Below, one piece after another: positions 33,146 to 41,332 of a stretch of DNA of 50,221 nucleotides; position 1 is the stretch's first letter; every line of letters starts with the position of its first letter. Made by a program: the position numbers and the translations under genes. This DNA is from DATFWC01 sp045801465 (GTDB taxonomy: Bacteria; Pseudomonadota; Alphaproteobacteria; Rhizobiales; Xanthobacteraceae): the NCBI GenBank assembly GCA_045801465.1, contig JBJMSU010000078.1:1-50221 (forward strand), given 5' to 3'. A model generated the notes under the pieces. It did not search any database and was not told the origin of the DNA. It saw nothing but the letters and a program-made list of their open reading frames with translations.

Positions 33146-33304
33146 CGCCTTGCATCGCCGCGGTGCGACCATTGCGACGCCCTTACTGTCAGGCGCGGCA
33201 AGCCATTTGACGGCAGCGCATTTGCAGACGTAGGCAGGAATCCCCTTGTCGAGAACCTCTCGGTTCCGTCGACGGGTAAGATTTGAAGATGCTTCGGCTC
33301 AGGG

Positions 33305-34546
33305 ATGATGATGGCAACGCGACGGCAGATCATCGGCGCGGGAGCAGCAGCTGCCGGTTTGTTGTGGATGCCCGCGATCTTGACGCGCAGCATCGCGCAA
33401 ACCGCCGAGGACAGCGTCGCACCATTGCGCGGCGGAGAGATACTGCCCACCCCCGAGTTCGCGCAGCTGAGGAAGAATGCCCGGTTCGTCGCCGGTGTAA
33501 GACCGCATCGAACAGGAGGGGTCTGCTTGTCGCGCAGCGAGATCAATACCGCGAAGGGAACCAAGTTCCTCATCCACAACTATGGGCATAGCGCTGCCGG
33601 CATTACGCTGAGTTGGGGCTGCGCAAGCGTGGTCCGCGGCCACGTTGAGATGGTCGTCAATCAAATGCGCGGACCGCGGACGCGTCCGTCCGTGGCGGTC
33701 CTCGGCTCTGGCGTGATCGGCCTGACGGTGGCCGTCGAGTTGCGGCGCAAATGGCCCGCGCTGCCGATCACGATCTATGCGAAGACCCTGGACGTCGCCA
33801 AGACCACCTCGTTCATCGCCGCAGGCCAATTCGCGCCATCGCAGATTTGCGACGAATATGAGGAGGCTGACCTGCCGATTCTTGAAGACTACCTGAGGCG
33901 ATCGGCCACCCGGATCAGGGAGATCGAGAATTCGGGTCGTCGGCGCGAGTATGGCGTCGCGCAGCGGAAAAACTATTCGCTCGATGGCCCGAATCCCTCG
34001 TTCGACGAGTGCACGCCTGGTGACGTTGTGCCGGCCTTCAAACGCGGCAAGCTTCCGTTTAGGCGCCCGAACGAGGTTGGACGCGAATACAGCACATGGC
34101 TGATCAATCCCAGCATTCTGTTGCCGAAACTGGTTGCCGATCTCAAGAAGGGCGGCGTTCGGTTCAGGACCAGGGAGTTCAAGGACCGGCAGCAGGTCGA
34201 GGACCTGAAAGAAAATATCATCGTCAACTGCACCGGGTACGGAGCAAAAAAGCTGTTCGATGATCAGGCCCTCGAGGCCCGTCGCGGCCATCTCGTCATC
34301 CTCAGGAACCCCACCCGGCTGAAGTACTTCTTCAGTGGCGGTTGCGAAAATAAAGCGATCTCCTACCTCTTCGCCCGCCAGAATGACATCGTTGTCGGGG
34401 GAACCGTGATCAGGGATGACGAAAGAGACTGCTTCGATGCCTCGGACAGCAGGGACAATGCGATTTGCAATCGCCTGCTCGACAACATCCAGAACGTTTT
34501 CGACGGCCGTCCCGAGGCGTGCACGCGAGCGTTGGACGCGGTCTAG
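33305..34546 (+). CDS. Tat-exported FAD-dependent D-amino-acid-oxidase-like protein with permuted order
   Basis: A 413-residue flavoprotein. A twin-arginine signal (ATRRQIIGAGAAAAGLLWMP, then AQ near 32) predicts export in folded form. Residues 64-72 (GVRPHRTGG) and 90-107 (IHNYGHSAAGITLSWGCA) match the motif normally found at the C-terminus of DAO proteins. The Rossmann FAD motif VAVLGSGVIGLTVAVEL comes only at about 129-145. The rest (TTSFIAAGQFAPS, NCTGYGAKKLF near 310, RRGHLVIL, DIVVGGTV near 360) follows the normal DAO order and ends where the moved motif would begin. ATGs at 33305, 33308 and 33311 are possible; AGGG is best spaced for 33311. Substrate unknown. Confidence 0.85.
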   Translation: MMMATRRQIIGAGAAAAGLLWMPAILTRSIAQTAEDSVAPLRGGEILPTPEFAQLRKNARFVAGVRPHRTGGVCLSRSEINTAKGTKFLIHNYGHSAAGITLSWGCASVVRGHVEMVVNQMRGPRTRPSVAVLGSGVIGLTVAVELRRKWPALPITIYAKTLDVAKTTSFIAAGQFAPSQICDEYEEADLPILEDYLRRSATRIREIENSGRRREYGVAQRKNYSLDGPNPSFDECTPGDVVPAFKRGKLPFRRPNEVGREYSTWLINPSILLPKLVADLKKGGVRFRTREFKDRQQVEDLKENIIVNCTGYGAKKLFDDQALEARRGHLVILRNPTRLKYFFSGGCENKAISYLFARQNDIVVGGTVIRDDERDCFDASDSRDNAICNRLLDNIQNVFDGRPEACTRALDAV

Positions 34547-34608
34547 TAATAACGACTGTAATCTCAAATAGGTGCCGATGGAGCGGTACCGCGCTCATTT
34601 AGGCGTTA

Positions 34609-34770
34609 TCACTCGCCCTGGTTTTTTCCTGCCTTGCTGGCCCGGTCCGTCAACTGCCTCCACGTCTCCGCCATCTCCAACAGCATTGCCTTGTCGTCGG
34701 GACTGGACGACTGCTGCGCGACGCGCAGGCACTCGGCGGCAAACTGCCTGTAACGGTCGGTCAGAGACAT
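34609..34770 (-). CDS. Small conserved hypothetical protein
   Basis: A 53-residue protein starting at an ATG with AGGAGG 4-5 bp upstream. It reads as a single helical hairpin: TDRYRQFAAECLRVAQQSSS, then DDKAMLLEMAETWRQLTDRA. Many Bradyrhizobium-like genomes encode such YR-AAECL-LA proteins of unknown function. It is a paralogue of the divergent small gene at 34917-35102 (shared AAEC/AEEC, LLEMAE and WLA/WRQ positions). A longer frame upstream to 34893 is unlikely given the strong Shine-Dalgarno. Confidence 0.72.
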   Translation of the reverse strand: MSLTDRYRQFAAECLRVAQQSSSPDDKAMLLEMAETWRQLTDRASKAGKNQGE

Positions 34771-34916
34771 GCCGCCTCCTTTTCCACGCCAAGAACAACA
34801 ACGCGCGGCCCCGGGCCGCGTTCCGTCATGGCTCACGCGCGAGCCATGACGCGGGAACCAATGAAGTCGGTGTGTGTTGGCAACCCACGTCACAACAATC
34901 CAGAGGGAAACGTGTC

Positions 34917-35102
34917 ATGCGGGACCCGGAGATTTTCAGGAAGTACGCGGAAGAGTGCGAACGCTTGGCCACCAAGATGCCGCAACACAAAACGACTCTG
35001 CTGGAAATGGCGGAAGCTTGGCTGGCCTGTGCGAACGCGGCGGATGCCCAGACGAATGGTTCACATGAAGCGAAGCGGCCGGGCACAAGGAAACGCGAAT
35101 GA
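34917..35102 (+). CDS. Small conserved hypothetical protein, paralogue of the divergent gene
   Basis: A 61-residue protein: MRDPEIFRKYAEECERLATK, then KTTLLEMAEAWLACANAADA and a charged tail. GAGGG lies about 11 bp before the ATG. The core lines up with the minus-strand gene at 34609-34770, giving a divergent pair of small paralogues 146 bp apart. The predicted structure is two helices. No function is known to me. Co-regulation from the shared gap is possible. Confidence 0.7.
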   Translation: MRDPEIFRKYAEECERLATKMPQHKTTLLEMAEAWLACANAADAQTNGSHEAKRPGTRKRE

Positions 35103-35299
35103 TGTCACGACAACATTTCGTGGCGAACGTGAGTTGCGCGGAAACGAAGAGTTTTGTTCGAGGTCTCTTCCTGCGTTAGCGGGGCCATTGGCCTTTAGGT
35201 CATGGCGTGCCGAATGCGTATCACGGGCTCAAGCGCCGGCAAGCGGCAATCTAGTCCCACCAAAGAAGAAGCTGCCGTTCTCCGCGAGATGCCCGGCGA

Positions 35300-35485
35300 G
35301 CATTTGGATTTGCGCCGGCGCGACTGCAGTCTGATCTCGGCGCCCGCTTGGTCCATTATGTCGGGACAGAACGCGATCATGGCGGCGGCCAGCGCCTCGG
35401 CGTTCTTGACTTTCCCGAGCAGCCGTCCATGCAGGAAGTCGTCGCCGCATGGTCGATCGTCCCATCGCGGGCCATGGAAGAGACC
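35300..35485 (-). pseudogene. Possible decayed glycosyltransferase C-terminal fragment
   Basis: On the minus strand, the open frame from 35485 reads GDDFLHGRLLGKVKNAEALA, then AAMIAFCPDIMDQAGAEIR. The DAEALAAAM-like block followed by an acidic helix resembles the C-terminal end of GT4 glycosyltransferases. Codon use looks like coding DNA. There is no start codon upstream (an in-frame TGA at 35486-35488), and the similarity fades after RLQSRRR. I read it as a remnant. The rest of the 531-bp gap (35103-35633) shows nothing else, apart from the leader of the TRAP operon. Confidence 0.3.
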
Positions 35486-35633
35486 TCACCGCGTCACGGG
35501 CAACCTGTCACCGGTCGGTAAAGCCGATGTCAAGCGGGATACGAGGGAGGTCATGAAGGGCAGGGGCCCCCGACCGCCATGGACAAGCCGTGGCGCCGCC
35601 GTACTATCCAGGGAGAACGCCAGGGAGGCTTCA

Positions 35634-36632
35634 ATGCTTTGCGCCGTCAGAAGTGCTCTCCTCATCACAATGGCCGCCGTCGTTTCCGTGCTCGCCGCGC
35701 CGGCCGGTGCGCAGCAGGCGATTACGCTGCACGGTGCGGTCCAATTCAACGATGACCATGCCTTCAACAAGGCACTCATCAAGTTCGAAGAGCTCGTCAA
35801 GCAGCACTACGGCAAGCCGATCAATTTCGTGCTGCACCGGAACAGCGAGCTCGGGCTCGAGAAGGATTATTTCGCCTACATGAACCAGGGGATCTCGGTC
35901 GATTACGGCATCGTCTCGCCCGCCCACATGTCGACCTTCTCCAAGGCTGCGCCGTTCATCGACGCGCCGTTCCTGTTTCGCGATCTCGAGCACTGGAACC
36001 GGGTTCTCGATCAGGACGTGCTCAAGCCGATCGCCGATGAGATCGCGCAGAAAGCCGACGTCATGCTGATCGGCTACGCCGGCGGCGGCGTGCGCAACAT
36101 CTTCGTCAACAAGCCGGTGCGCAATCTTGCCGACATGAAAGGGCTCAAGGTGCGAGTACAGGGCGCGCCGATCTGGAGCCGGACCTTTGCGGCGGTCGGC
36201 ATGTCGCCGACGGTGATCGCCTACAACGAAATCTACAATGCCATTCAGAACGGCGTGATCAGCGCCGGCGAAAACGAGGCCGCCGGCGTCGAGCAGATGA
36301 AGTTCTTCGAGGTCGGCCCCAATCTGTCCATGACCGAGCATGCCATCACCATCCGGCCGATCTGCTTCTCCGGCAAGACGTTCAGGAAGCTGCCGGCCGA
36401 TCTGCAGCAGGCGGTCATCAAGGCCGGGAAAGAGGCCGGCGCCTACGGACGGCAGGTCGAATCCTCGGAAGATGCCGGCAAGCTCGAGGCGCTGGAAAAG
36501 GCCGGCAAGTTGAAGCGCGTCCCGTTCGCCGACCGGGCGGAAATGAAGAAGCTGGTCGATCCGGTGATGGCGGCCTACGCGAAGGAAATCGGCGCCGACG
36601 CCATCTACGCGCAGATCAACGCCATCAAGTAA
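35634..36632 (+). CDS. dctP: TRAP transporter periplasmic substrate-binding subunit (DctP)
   Basis: A 332-residue periplasmic binding protein of a TRAP carboxylate transporter. The ATG at 35634 has GGGAGG 5 bp upstream and begins a signal peptide cut near AGAQQ; the frame extends further upstream but without protein-like character. Family features include LKGLKVRVQGAPIWSRTFAA near 170, AYNEIYNAIQNGVISAGENE, with the conserved Arg in the first, and TEHAITIRPICFSGKTFRKL near 230. It precedes dctQ by 363 bp, a gap filled by a family F repeat. The ligand is probably an organic acid. Confidence 0.92.
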   Translation: MLCAVRSALLITMAAVVSVLAAPAGAQQAITLHGAVQFNDDHAFNKALIKFEELVKQHYGKPINFVLHRNSELGLEKDYFAYMNQGISVDYGIVSPAHMSTFSKAAPFIDAPFLFRDLEHWNRVLDQDVLKPIADEIAQKADVMLIGYAGGGVRNIFVNKPVRNLADMKGLKVRVQGAPIWSRTFAAVGMSPTVIAYNEIYNAIQNGVISAGENEAAGVEQMKFFEVGPNLSMTEHAITIRPICFSGKTFRKLPADLQQAVIKAGKEAGAYGRQVESSEDAGKLEALEKAGKLKRVPFADRAEMKKLVDPVMAAYAKEIGADAIYAQINAIK

Positions 36633-36753
36633 CGCGCGGGCGCACAACTCCGACTCGTCCTGCGCGGGCGAGCCGTCACAACGGCGAGGGTTGACCCGCG
36701 CATCCATTCAAAAAGCATAATTCGATTGAACTAAGGAGTGCCCGCGATCCTAT

Positions 36754-36929
36754 GGTTCGAGACGCGTCACCCTCATCCTGAGCAGTCACCCTCTATCCTT
36801 CGAGACGCCCGCTTCGCGGGCTCCTCAGGATGAGGGTGACTGGGAAGGACGCGACGCTCCTCACCATGAGGATCGCTACGATAGACCTCATCCTGAGGAG
36901 CCGCCGAAGGCGGTGTCTCGAAGGAGAGG
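36754..36929. repeat. Palindromic repeat, family F (CCTCATCCTGAGGAG / TTCGAGAC type)
   Basis: Blocks CACCCTCATCCTGAG, CCTTCGAGACGCCCGCTTCGCGGGCTCCTCAGGATGAGGGTG and CCTCATCCTGAGGAGCCGCCGAAGGCGG-TGTCTCGAAGG lie in alternating orientation, as two to three complete or partial units. The type is abundant in Bradyrhizobium-like genomes. It fills the gap between dctP and dctQ, inside what should be one operon. It may therefore lower expression of the membrane subunits relative to the binding protein. Confidence 0.72.
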
Positions 36930-36995
36930 TCGTTCACTCCGTTTTCTGTTACGGCCTATGGGGTCAAGCCCGACAATGACGAAAGATGAGTGCCG

Positions 36996-37478
36996 ATGAA
37001 GAGCCTGATCGACTTGTATCATCGTCTTTTGACGTGGCTGATGGTCGCCTCCGTGGCGGCGCTGGTCATCCCCGTGTCGTTGCAGATCGTGTCGCGCTAC
37101 ACCGCACTCATCCCCAGCTACATCTGGACCGAGGAGATGTCGCGCTTCCTGTTCATCTGGATGGTGATGCTCGGCGCCATGATCGGCATCCGTGAAGGCA
37201 CGCACTTCGAGGTCGATATCTGGCCCGAGCTCGGGCGGCGGGCGAACGCGGCGCTGCGCATTGCCTCCCACCTGTTCGTGCTCGTGTTCGCGCTGGTGTT
37301 CCTCTACTGGGGAGTGAAGTTCGTGCAGTTCGGCTGGTACCAGGAATCCGAGCTTGCCGAGCTGCCCATGCCGTTCATCTTCATCGCCTGGCCGCTGGCC
37401 GGCGCGACGTGGTTGCTGTTTCTGGGCGAGGCGTTTCTCGACAGCTTCCGTGTCCTCGCGGCCAAGGACACCGCATGA
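36996..37478 (+). CDS. dctQ: TRAP transporter small membrane subunit (DctQ)
   Basis: A 160-residue inner-membrane protein with four hydrophobic segments: LTWLMVASVAALVIPVSLQIV, RFLFIWMVMLGAMIGIRE, HLFVLVFALVFLYWGVKFVQF and FIFIAWPLAGATWLLFLGEA. The block YIWTEEMSRFLFIWMVMLGA is the DctQ signature. ATG 36996 is used; a GTG at 36990 is an alternative, and GAAAGATGAG lies upstream. The stop codon overlaps the dctM start (ATGA), so the two are coupled. Confidence 0.9.
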   Translation: MKSLIDLYHRLLTWLMVASVAALVIPVSLQIVSRYTALIPSYIWTEEMSRFLFIWMVMLGAMIGIREGTHFEVDIWPELGRRANAALRIASHLFVLVFALVFLYWGVKFVQFGWYQESELAELPMPFIFIAWPLAGATWLLFLGEAFLDSFRVLAAKDTA

Positions 37479-38794
37479 CTGCGGTTGCGCTGTCGCCCGG
37501 CATGGCCGCGCTGATCCTGTTCGGGGCATTTTTCATCCTGATCGCGCTCAGGGTGCCGGTCGCGTTTGCGCTCGGGCTCGCCTGCCTGCCGCTGCTTGCC
37601 TACGACCACCGCCTCTCCCCCATGGTCCTCTTCAACGAGACCTTCAAGGCCTACAATGCATTCATCCTGCTCGCGGTGCCGTTTTTCCTGCTGACCGCCA
37701 ATCTGATGAACATCGGCGGCATCACCGAGCGTCTGGTGCGGCTGTCGCGAACCATGGTCGGCAATTGGCCGGGTTCGCTCGCCCAGATCAACGTCCTGCT
37801 GTCGGTTTTCTTTGCCGGCATCTCGGGCTCTTCGACCGCCGACGCGGCGAGCCAGAGCAAGATCTTCATCGAGGCGCAGACCAAGGAAGGCTACGACCTG
37901 TCGTTCTCGATCGCCATCACGGCGGTGTCGGCCGTGCTGGCGGTGATCATCCCGCCGTCGATCCTCATGATCGTGTGGGGCGGCGTGCTCTCGGTCTCGA
38001 TCGGCGCCCTCTATCTCGCCGGCATCGTGCCCGGCCTGCTGATCGCCGCGGCGCAGATGGCGACCGTCCACGTCTACGCCAAGCTCTACAATTACCCGGT
38101 CTATCCGCGTGCGACGTTCCGCGACTTCCTGTGCTCCGCGGCGCAGTCGGTGCCGGCGCTGATGACACCTTTCATCATCGTCGGAGGCATCCTGCTCGGC
38201 TGGTTCACCGCGACCGAATCGGCGTGCGTGGCCGTCATCTATGCGGCGGTGCTGTCGATCTTCATCTATCGCGAGATGGACCTGAAGCATCTCTACCAGG
38301 CGCTCGCGGAAACCGGCCGGTTGTCGGCGGTGGCCTTGTTCTGCGTCGGCACCGCGTCCGCGTTCGGCTGGATGCTCGCCTACTACCAAATCCCCAGGGC
38401 GCTGCTGGCGAACGTCAGTTCCTGGGGAATGAGCATCACCGAAGTCGGCTTTTTCATCGCTTTGGTGTTCCTGATCGTCGGCTGCTTCCTGGACGCGATC
38501 CCGGCGATCATCATTGTCGGCACCACGCTCGAGCCCCTGGCGCGCTCGGTCGACATGCATCCGGTCCAGTTCGCCATTATCGGCATCGTTTCGCTCGCGT
38601 TCGGGCTGGTGACTCCGCCCTACGGGCTCTGCCTGATGATCTCGTGTGCGGTTGCCGGGGTGCGGCTGCGCTATGCGCTGAAGGACACGATGATCATGTT
38701 GGTGCCGATGATCATCGTGCTGGCAGCCATCATTGTCTGGCCGCAGATCCCGCTGATCCTGCCGCGGCTGATCTCGCCCGAGTTCCTCCGCTGA
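37475..38794 (+). CDS. dctM: TRAP transporter large permease (DctM)
   Basis: A 439-residue inner-membrane permease with about 12 hydrophobic segments. Typical blocks are FILLAVPFFLLTANLMNIGGI near 65, INVLLSVFFAGISGSSTADAAS near 105, AVIIPPSILMIVWGG near 150, VGGILLGWFTATESACVAVIYA near 235 and FGLVTPPYGLCLMISC near 380. It overlaps dctQ by 4 bp and completes a dctP-dctQ-dctM set. The transported acid is unknown. No adjacent regulator or two-component genes are present. Confidence 0.94.
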   Translation: MTAVALSPGMAALILFGAFFILIALRVPVAFALGLACLPLLAYDHRLSPMVLFNETFKAYNAFILLAVPFFLLTANLMNIGGITERLVRLSRTMVGNWPGSLAQINVLLSVFFAGISGSSTADAASQSKIFIEAQTKEGYDLSFSIAITAVSAVLAVIIPPSILMIVWGGVLSVSIGALYLAGIVPGLLIAAAQMATVHVYAKLYNYPVYPRATFRDFLCSAAQSVPALMTPFIIVGGILLGWFTATESACVAVIYAAVLSIFIYREMDLKHLYQALAETGRLSAVALFCVGTASAFGWMLAYYQIPRALLANVSSWGMSITEVGFFIALVFLIVGCFLDAIPAIIIVGTTLEPLARSVDMHPVQFAIIGIVSLAFGLVTPPYGLCLMISCAVAGVRLRYALKDTMIMLVPMIIVLAAIIVWPQIPLILPRLISPEFLR

Positions 38795-38836
38795 AATGCT
38801 AGGCCTGACGTGGGTCGGCAAAGGTACGCGGCGCCG

Positions 38837-39025
38837 TTAATTCCTGACGTATTTCATCAGGCGCTTGGGGCCGACTTCCGCCCCGTAGATGTTGCCTTCT
38901 CGATCGCGGTACGGATTGGGCAGCGTATTGGTCGGGGCGCTGGTTTGCGCATAACCGAGGCCTCCGAACGCCAACCCGGCGATTGCGGCACAGGCGAGCT
39001 GCAGGCGCTCGGGGCGGAACATCAC
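38837..39025 (-). pseudogene. Internally deleted beta-propeller gene (N- and C-terminal ends joined)
   Basis: A 62-codon frame starting at GTG (39025; ATG at 39022 is in frame), with GAGGGG upstream. It has a signal peptide (ERLQLACAAIAGLAFGGLGY, then AQ), then TSAPTNTLPNPYR, the usual start of secreted NHL-type six-bladed propellers. It jumps straight to DREGNIYGAEVGPKRLMKYV, the usual last blade of the same family. Full-length relatives are several hundred residues. The frame is kept across the junction, so the likely history is a clean in-frame internal deletion. It follows a TctC gene by 10 bp on the same strand. It may still make a short secreted peptide; a genuine small gene is the alternative. 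Confidence 0.55.
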
Positions 39026-39035
39026 GGCGTGCCCC

Positions 39036-40031
39036 TCAATTTCGCTCCTGCGTCGGGATCCTTGCCGCCTTCACCAGCTTGGCGGTGTCTTCGACGTCGG
39101 CGCGAAAATATCTGGCAAACTCCTCCTGCGTCATGCGCATGGGCTCGACGCCGAGCTTGGCATAGCGGTCCTTGACCGAGGGCGCGTCGAGCGCCTTTTG
39201 CGTCTGCGCATGAAGCTTGCTCACGATTTCGGCCGGCGTCTTGGCGGGCACGAACATTCCCACCCAGAAATCGTAGGCCGAATCCTTCAGGCCGGCTTCC
39301 GTGGTCGTCGGCACGTCGGGGAGCGCGGTTGCGCGCTTGGCCGTGCTCACCGCCAGCGCGGTGAGCTTGCCGTCGTTGATCAAGGGCAGCGCCGCCGCGA
39401 TGGGCAGGAAATAGAAGTCGACCTGGCCCGTCATCGCTGCCGTGAGCGCATCGGTCGGTCCGCGGAACGGCACGTGGAGCGCCTCGAATCCGGCGCTGAC
39501 GCGCAAGCGCTCCGCCGCCATGTGCGATGCCGCACCGATGCCGGCCGATGCAAAGCTCATCGCGCCTGGCTTCGCCTTGGCGGCCGTGACGAGCTCACCC
39601 AGCGTCCTGAATCCTTTCGACGGCGCCGTCACCAGCACGGTCGGCTGCAGCCCGAACGGAACGACGGGCGTGAAGTCGTTGAAGGTGTCGTACGGCAGAT
39701 TGACGTGGATCGAATGCGAGATGGAGAACGAGGACGAATAGAGGAGGAGTGTGTGCCCGTCGGGCGCCGCGCGCGCCACCGCGGCGGCGCCGACGGTGCC
39801 GCCCGCGCCCGCGCGATTCTCGACGATGACGGGCTGCCCGAGCTGCCGCGACAGCTCGTCCATGAGGATCCGCCCGACCGCATCGATCGCATTGCCGGCC
39901 GCGAACGGCACCACGGCCGTGATGGTCCGCGTCGGCCACGTCTGCGCCACAGCCGCCGTCGCGGCCATCGCCAGCATCGCGGTCGCGCACCCGGCGGCGC
40001 GCAGCTTCTGCCGCGCTGCGGATCCCCTCAT
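39036..40031 (-). CDS. TctC/Bug-family periplasmic substrate-binding protein
   Basis: A 331-residue binding protein. GGGAGG lies 7 bp before the ATG. A signal peptide (MRGSAARQKLRAAGCATAML, cut after AAVAQ) precedes ITAVVPFAAGNAIDAVGRIL, ENRAGAGGTVGAAAVARAAP, DGHTLLL and VPTTTEAGLKDSAYD. AGNAIDAV replaces the more common GG-TD pattern, so its ligand pocket may differ. It lies 70 bp after a Kelch-repeat gene and 10 bp before the deleted propeller gene on the same strand, probably one transcript. Confidence 0.91.
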   Translation of the reverse strand: MRGSAARQKLRAAGCATAMLAMAATAAVAQTWPTRTITAVVPFAAGNAIDAVGRILMDELSRQLGQPVIVENRAGAGGTVGAAAVARAAPDGHTLLLYSSSFSISHSIHVNLPYDTFNDFTPVVPFGLQPTVLVTAPSKGFRTLGELVTAAKAKPGAMSFASAGIGAASHMAAERLRVSAGFEALHVPFRGPTDALTAAMTGQVDFYFLPIAAALPLINDGKLTALAVSTAKRATALPDVPTTTEAGLKDSAYDFWVGMFVPAKTPAEIVSKLHAQTQKALDAPSVKDRYAKLGVEPMRMTQEEFARYFRADVEDTAKLVKAARIPTQERN

Positions 40032-40101
40032 CGCTATCCTCCCTTTTATTTGCCGCAGGCGGCCGTCGCCCGCTTTTCTCGTGCAGGTTTTGACGAACCG
40101 A

Positions 40102-41196
40102 CTACTTGATCACCAGGTCGAGCTGCAGGGCCTGGTTGAACGGCACGTCGGTATGGGCGCCGCTCGAGGCCGATTGCGCATCGCCGCTCACCGCGTAGAA
40201 GCGGTCGCCGATCACGCCCCCGGCGAGGCCATGGCGCGGGTTGGGCATCGAGGGCAGGATCGACCAGCGGTTCACCGCCGGGTCGTAGGCTTCGACGGCG
40301 CGGAACGCGCCGAGCATGCGGCGGTCCTGGAACTCGCCGCCGGCGACGATGACCTTGTCCTTGTAGACACCGTACGTGATGGCGCTGCGCGCCGTCGGCA
40401 TGCGGTCGCGCGGCGGCGTCCAGGTGTCGGTGGCGGGATCATAGCCTTCGACCACGTCGGTGTTGCTGCCGCTGGTGATGTAGGCCGCCCCGATGCGGCC
40501 GCCGATCACCCAGATGCGGCCGCCGGCAGCGGCAACGACGTGGTGGTTGCGCGGCGTCGGCAGTGCGCTGCGCGCAGCCCAAGTGTTGCTCGCCGGGTCG
40601 TATTCCTCCACGGCGCCGACCACCATATGGCGCCGCGCCGGATGGATGCTGGTTTCATTGCTGCCCGGCATCATGGTGGCGCCACCGATGACATAGAGCT
40701 TGCCGTTCAGCGCGGTCGCAGCCGCGGCGCCGCGCTTCGTCGGCATCGGCGCAAGCTCCTTCCAACTGTCGGCCGCCGGATCGTACTCCCAGGCGTTGGC
40801 GATCGGCTCCCATGCGGCGGGGCCGGAGTCCGGCAGCTTGAAGCCGCCGAAAGCGTAAATCTTGTCGTTCAGCGACGCGAAGGCGACGTGATGCGAGGCA
40901 AGTGGCATCGGCTTCTTCTGCGACCAGGCATTCGCCGCCGGATCGAACTCCTGGACCATTGCTTTCGGCTTCCAGCCGGGGGCGAGGCCGGCGAACACGT
41001 AGAGCTTGCCGTTGGCGGTCGCCCCCAGCACCTCCTCGGACGGATTCGGGAACGGCGCCAGATTGACCCACGGGTTCGCCGCCGTGGGCGCGGTCGGCGC
41101 CGGTGCCTGGGCCAGCAAGTGCGTAGCAGGCATGACCAGTGCCACCAGGGCCGTGGCGACGACCGTCCAAGAAGCACCATTTGGCGTGCTCGACAT
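40102..41196 (-). CDS. Secreted Kelch-repeat beta-propeller protein
   Basis: A 364-residue exported protein: signal peptide to about LLAQAP, a Pro/Ala linker, then about six Kelch repeats. The repeats show the usual pattern of a GG (or GA) after a hydrophobic strand, and a Tyr/Trp pair. Examples are NGKLYVFAG, NDKIYAFGGF, NGKLYVIGGAT, GGRIWVIGG, KDKVIVAGGE and GDRFYAVSG, with EYDPASNTW and similar turns between them. GGAGG precedes the ATG. Kelch propellers can be carbohydrate- or alkene-binding or enzymatic (galactose-oxidase-like), but no copper-oxidase motif is seen. It leads a minus-strand series with a TctC gene. Confidence 0.88.
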   Translation of the reverse strand: MSSTPNGASWTVVATALVALVMPATHLLAQAPAPTAPTAANPWVNLAPFPNPSEEVLGATANGKLYVFAGLAPGWKPKAMVQEFDPAANAWSQKKPMPLASHHVAFASLNDKIYAFGGFKLPDSGPAAWEPIANAWEYDPAADSWKELAPMPTKRGAAAATALNGKLYVIGGATMMPGSNETSIHPARRHMVVGAVEEYDPASNTWAARSALPTPRNHHVVAAAGGRIWVIGGRIGAAYITSGSNTDVVEGYDPATDTWTPPRDRMPTARSAITYGVYKDKVIVAGGEFQDRRMLGAFRAVEAYDPAVNRWSILPSMPNPRHGLAGGVIGDRFYAVSGDAQSASSGAHTDVPFNQALQLDLVIK

Positions 41197-41332
41197 TCAT
41201 GTCCTCCATGATCGCGACGATCTACTTTCGTCCCGTCCAACGATCGTGTTGTTGCCGGTTGTGCTGCACACGCTAGCGCGAAGAGATGGGCGTATAAAGC
41301 CCTGGACAGCACGGTGCGCCCGAGCCTGGGGG

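Noticed and set aside
34609..34893. 94-residue version of the small minus-strand gene
   Set aside because: A strong AGGAGG site precedes the internal ATG at 34770, and the extra N-terminus has no conserved features.
37304..38821. 505-codon minus-strand open frame opposite dctM
   Set aside because: Antisense shadow of the permease, full of Arg/Asp/His repeats and with no recognisable domain.
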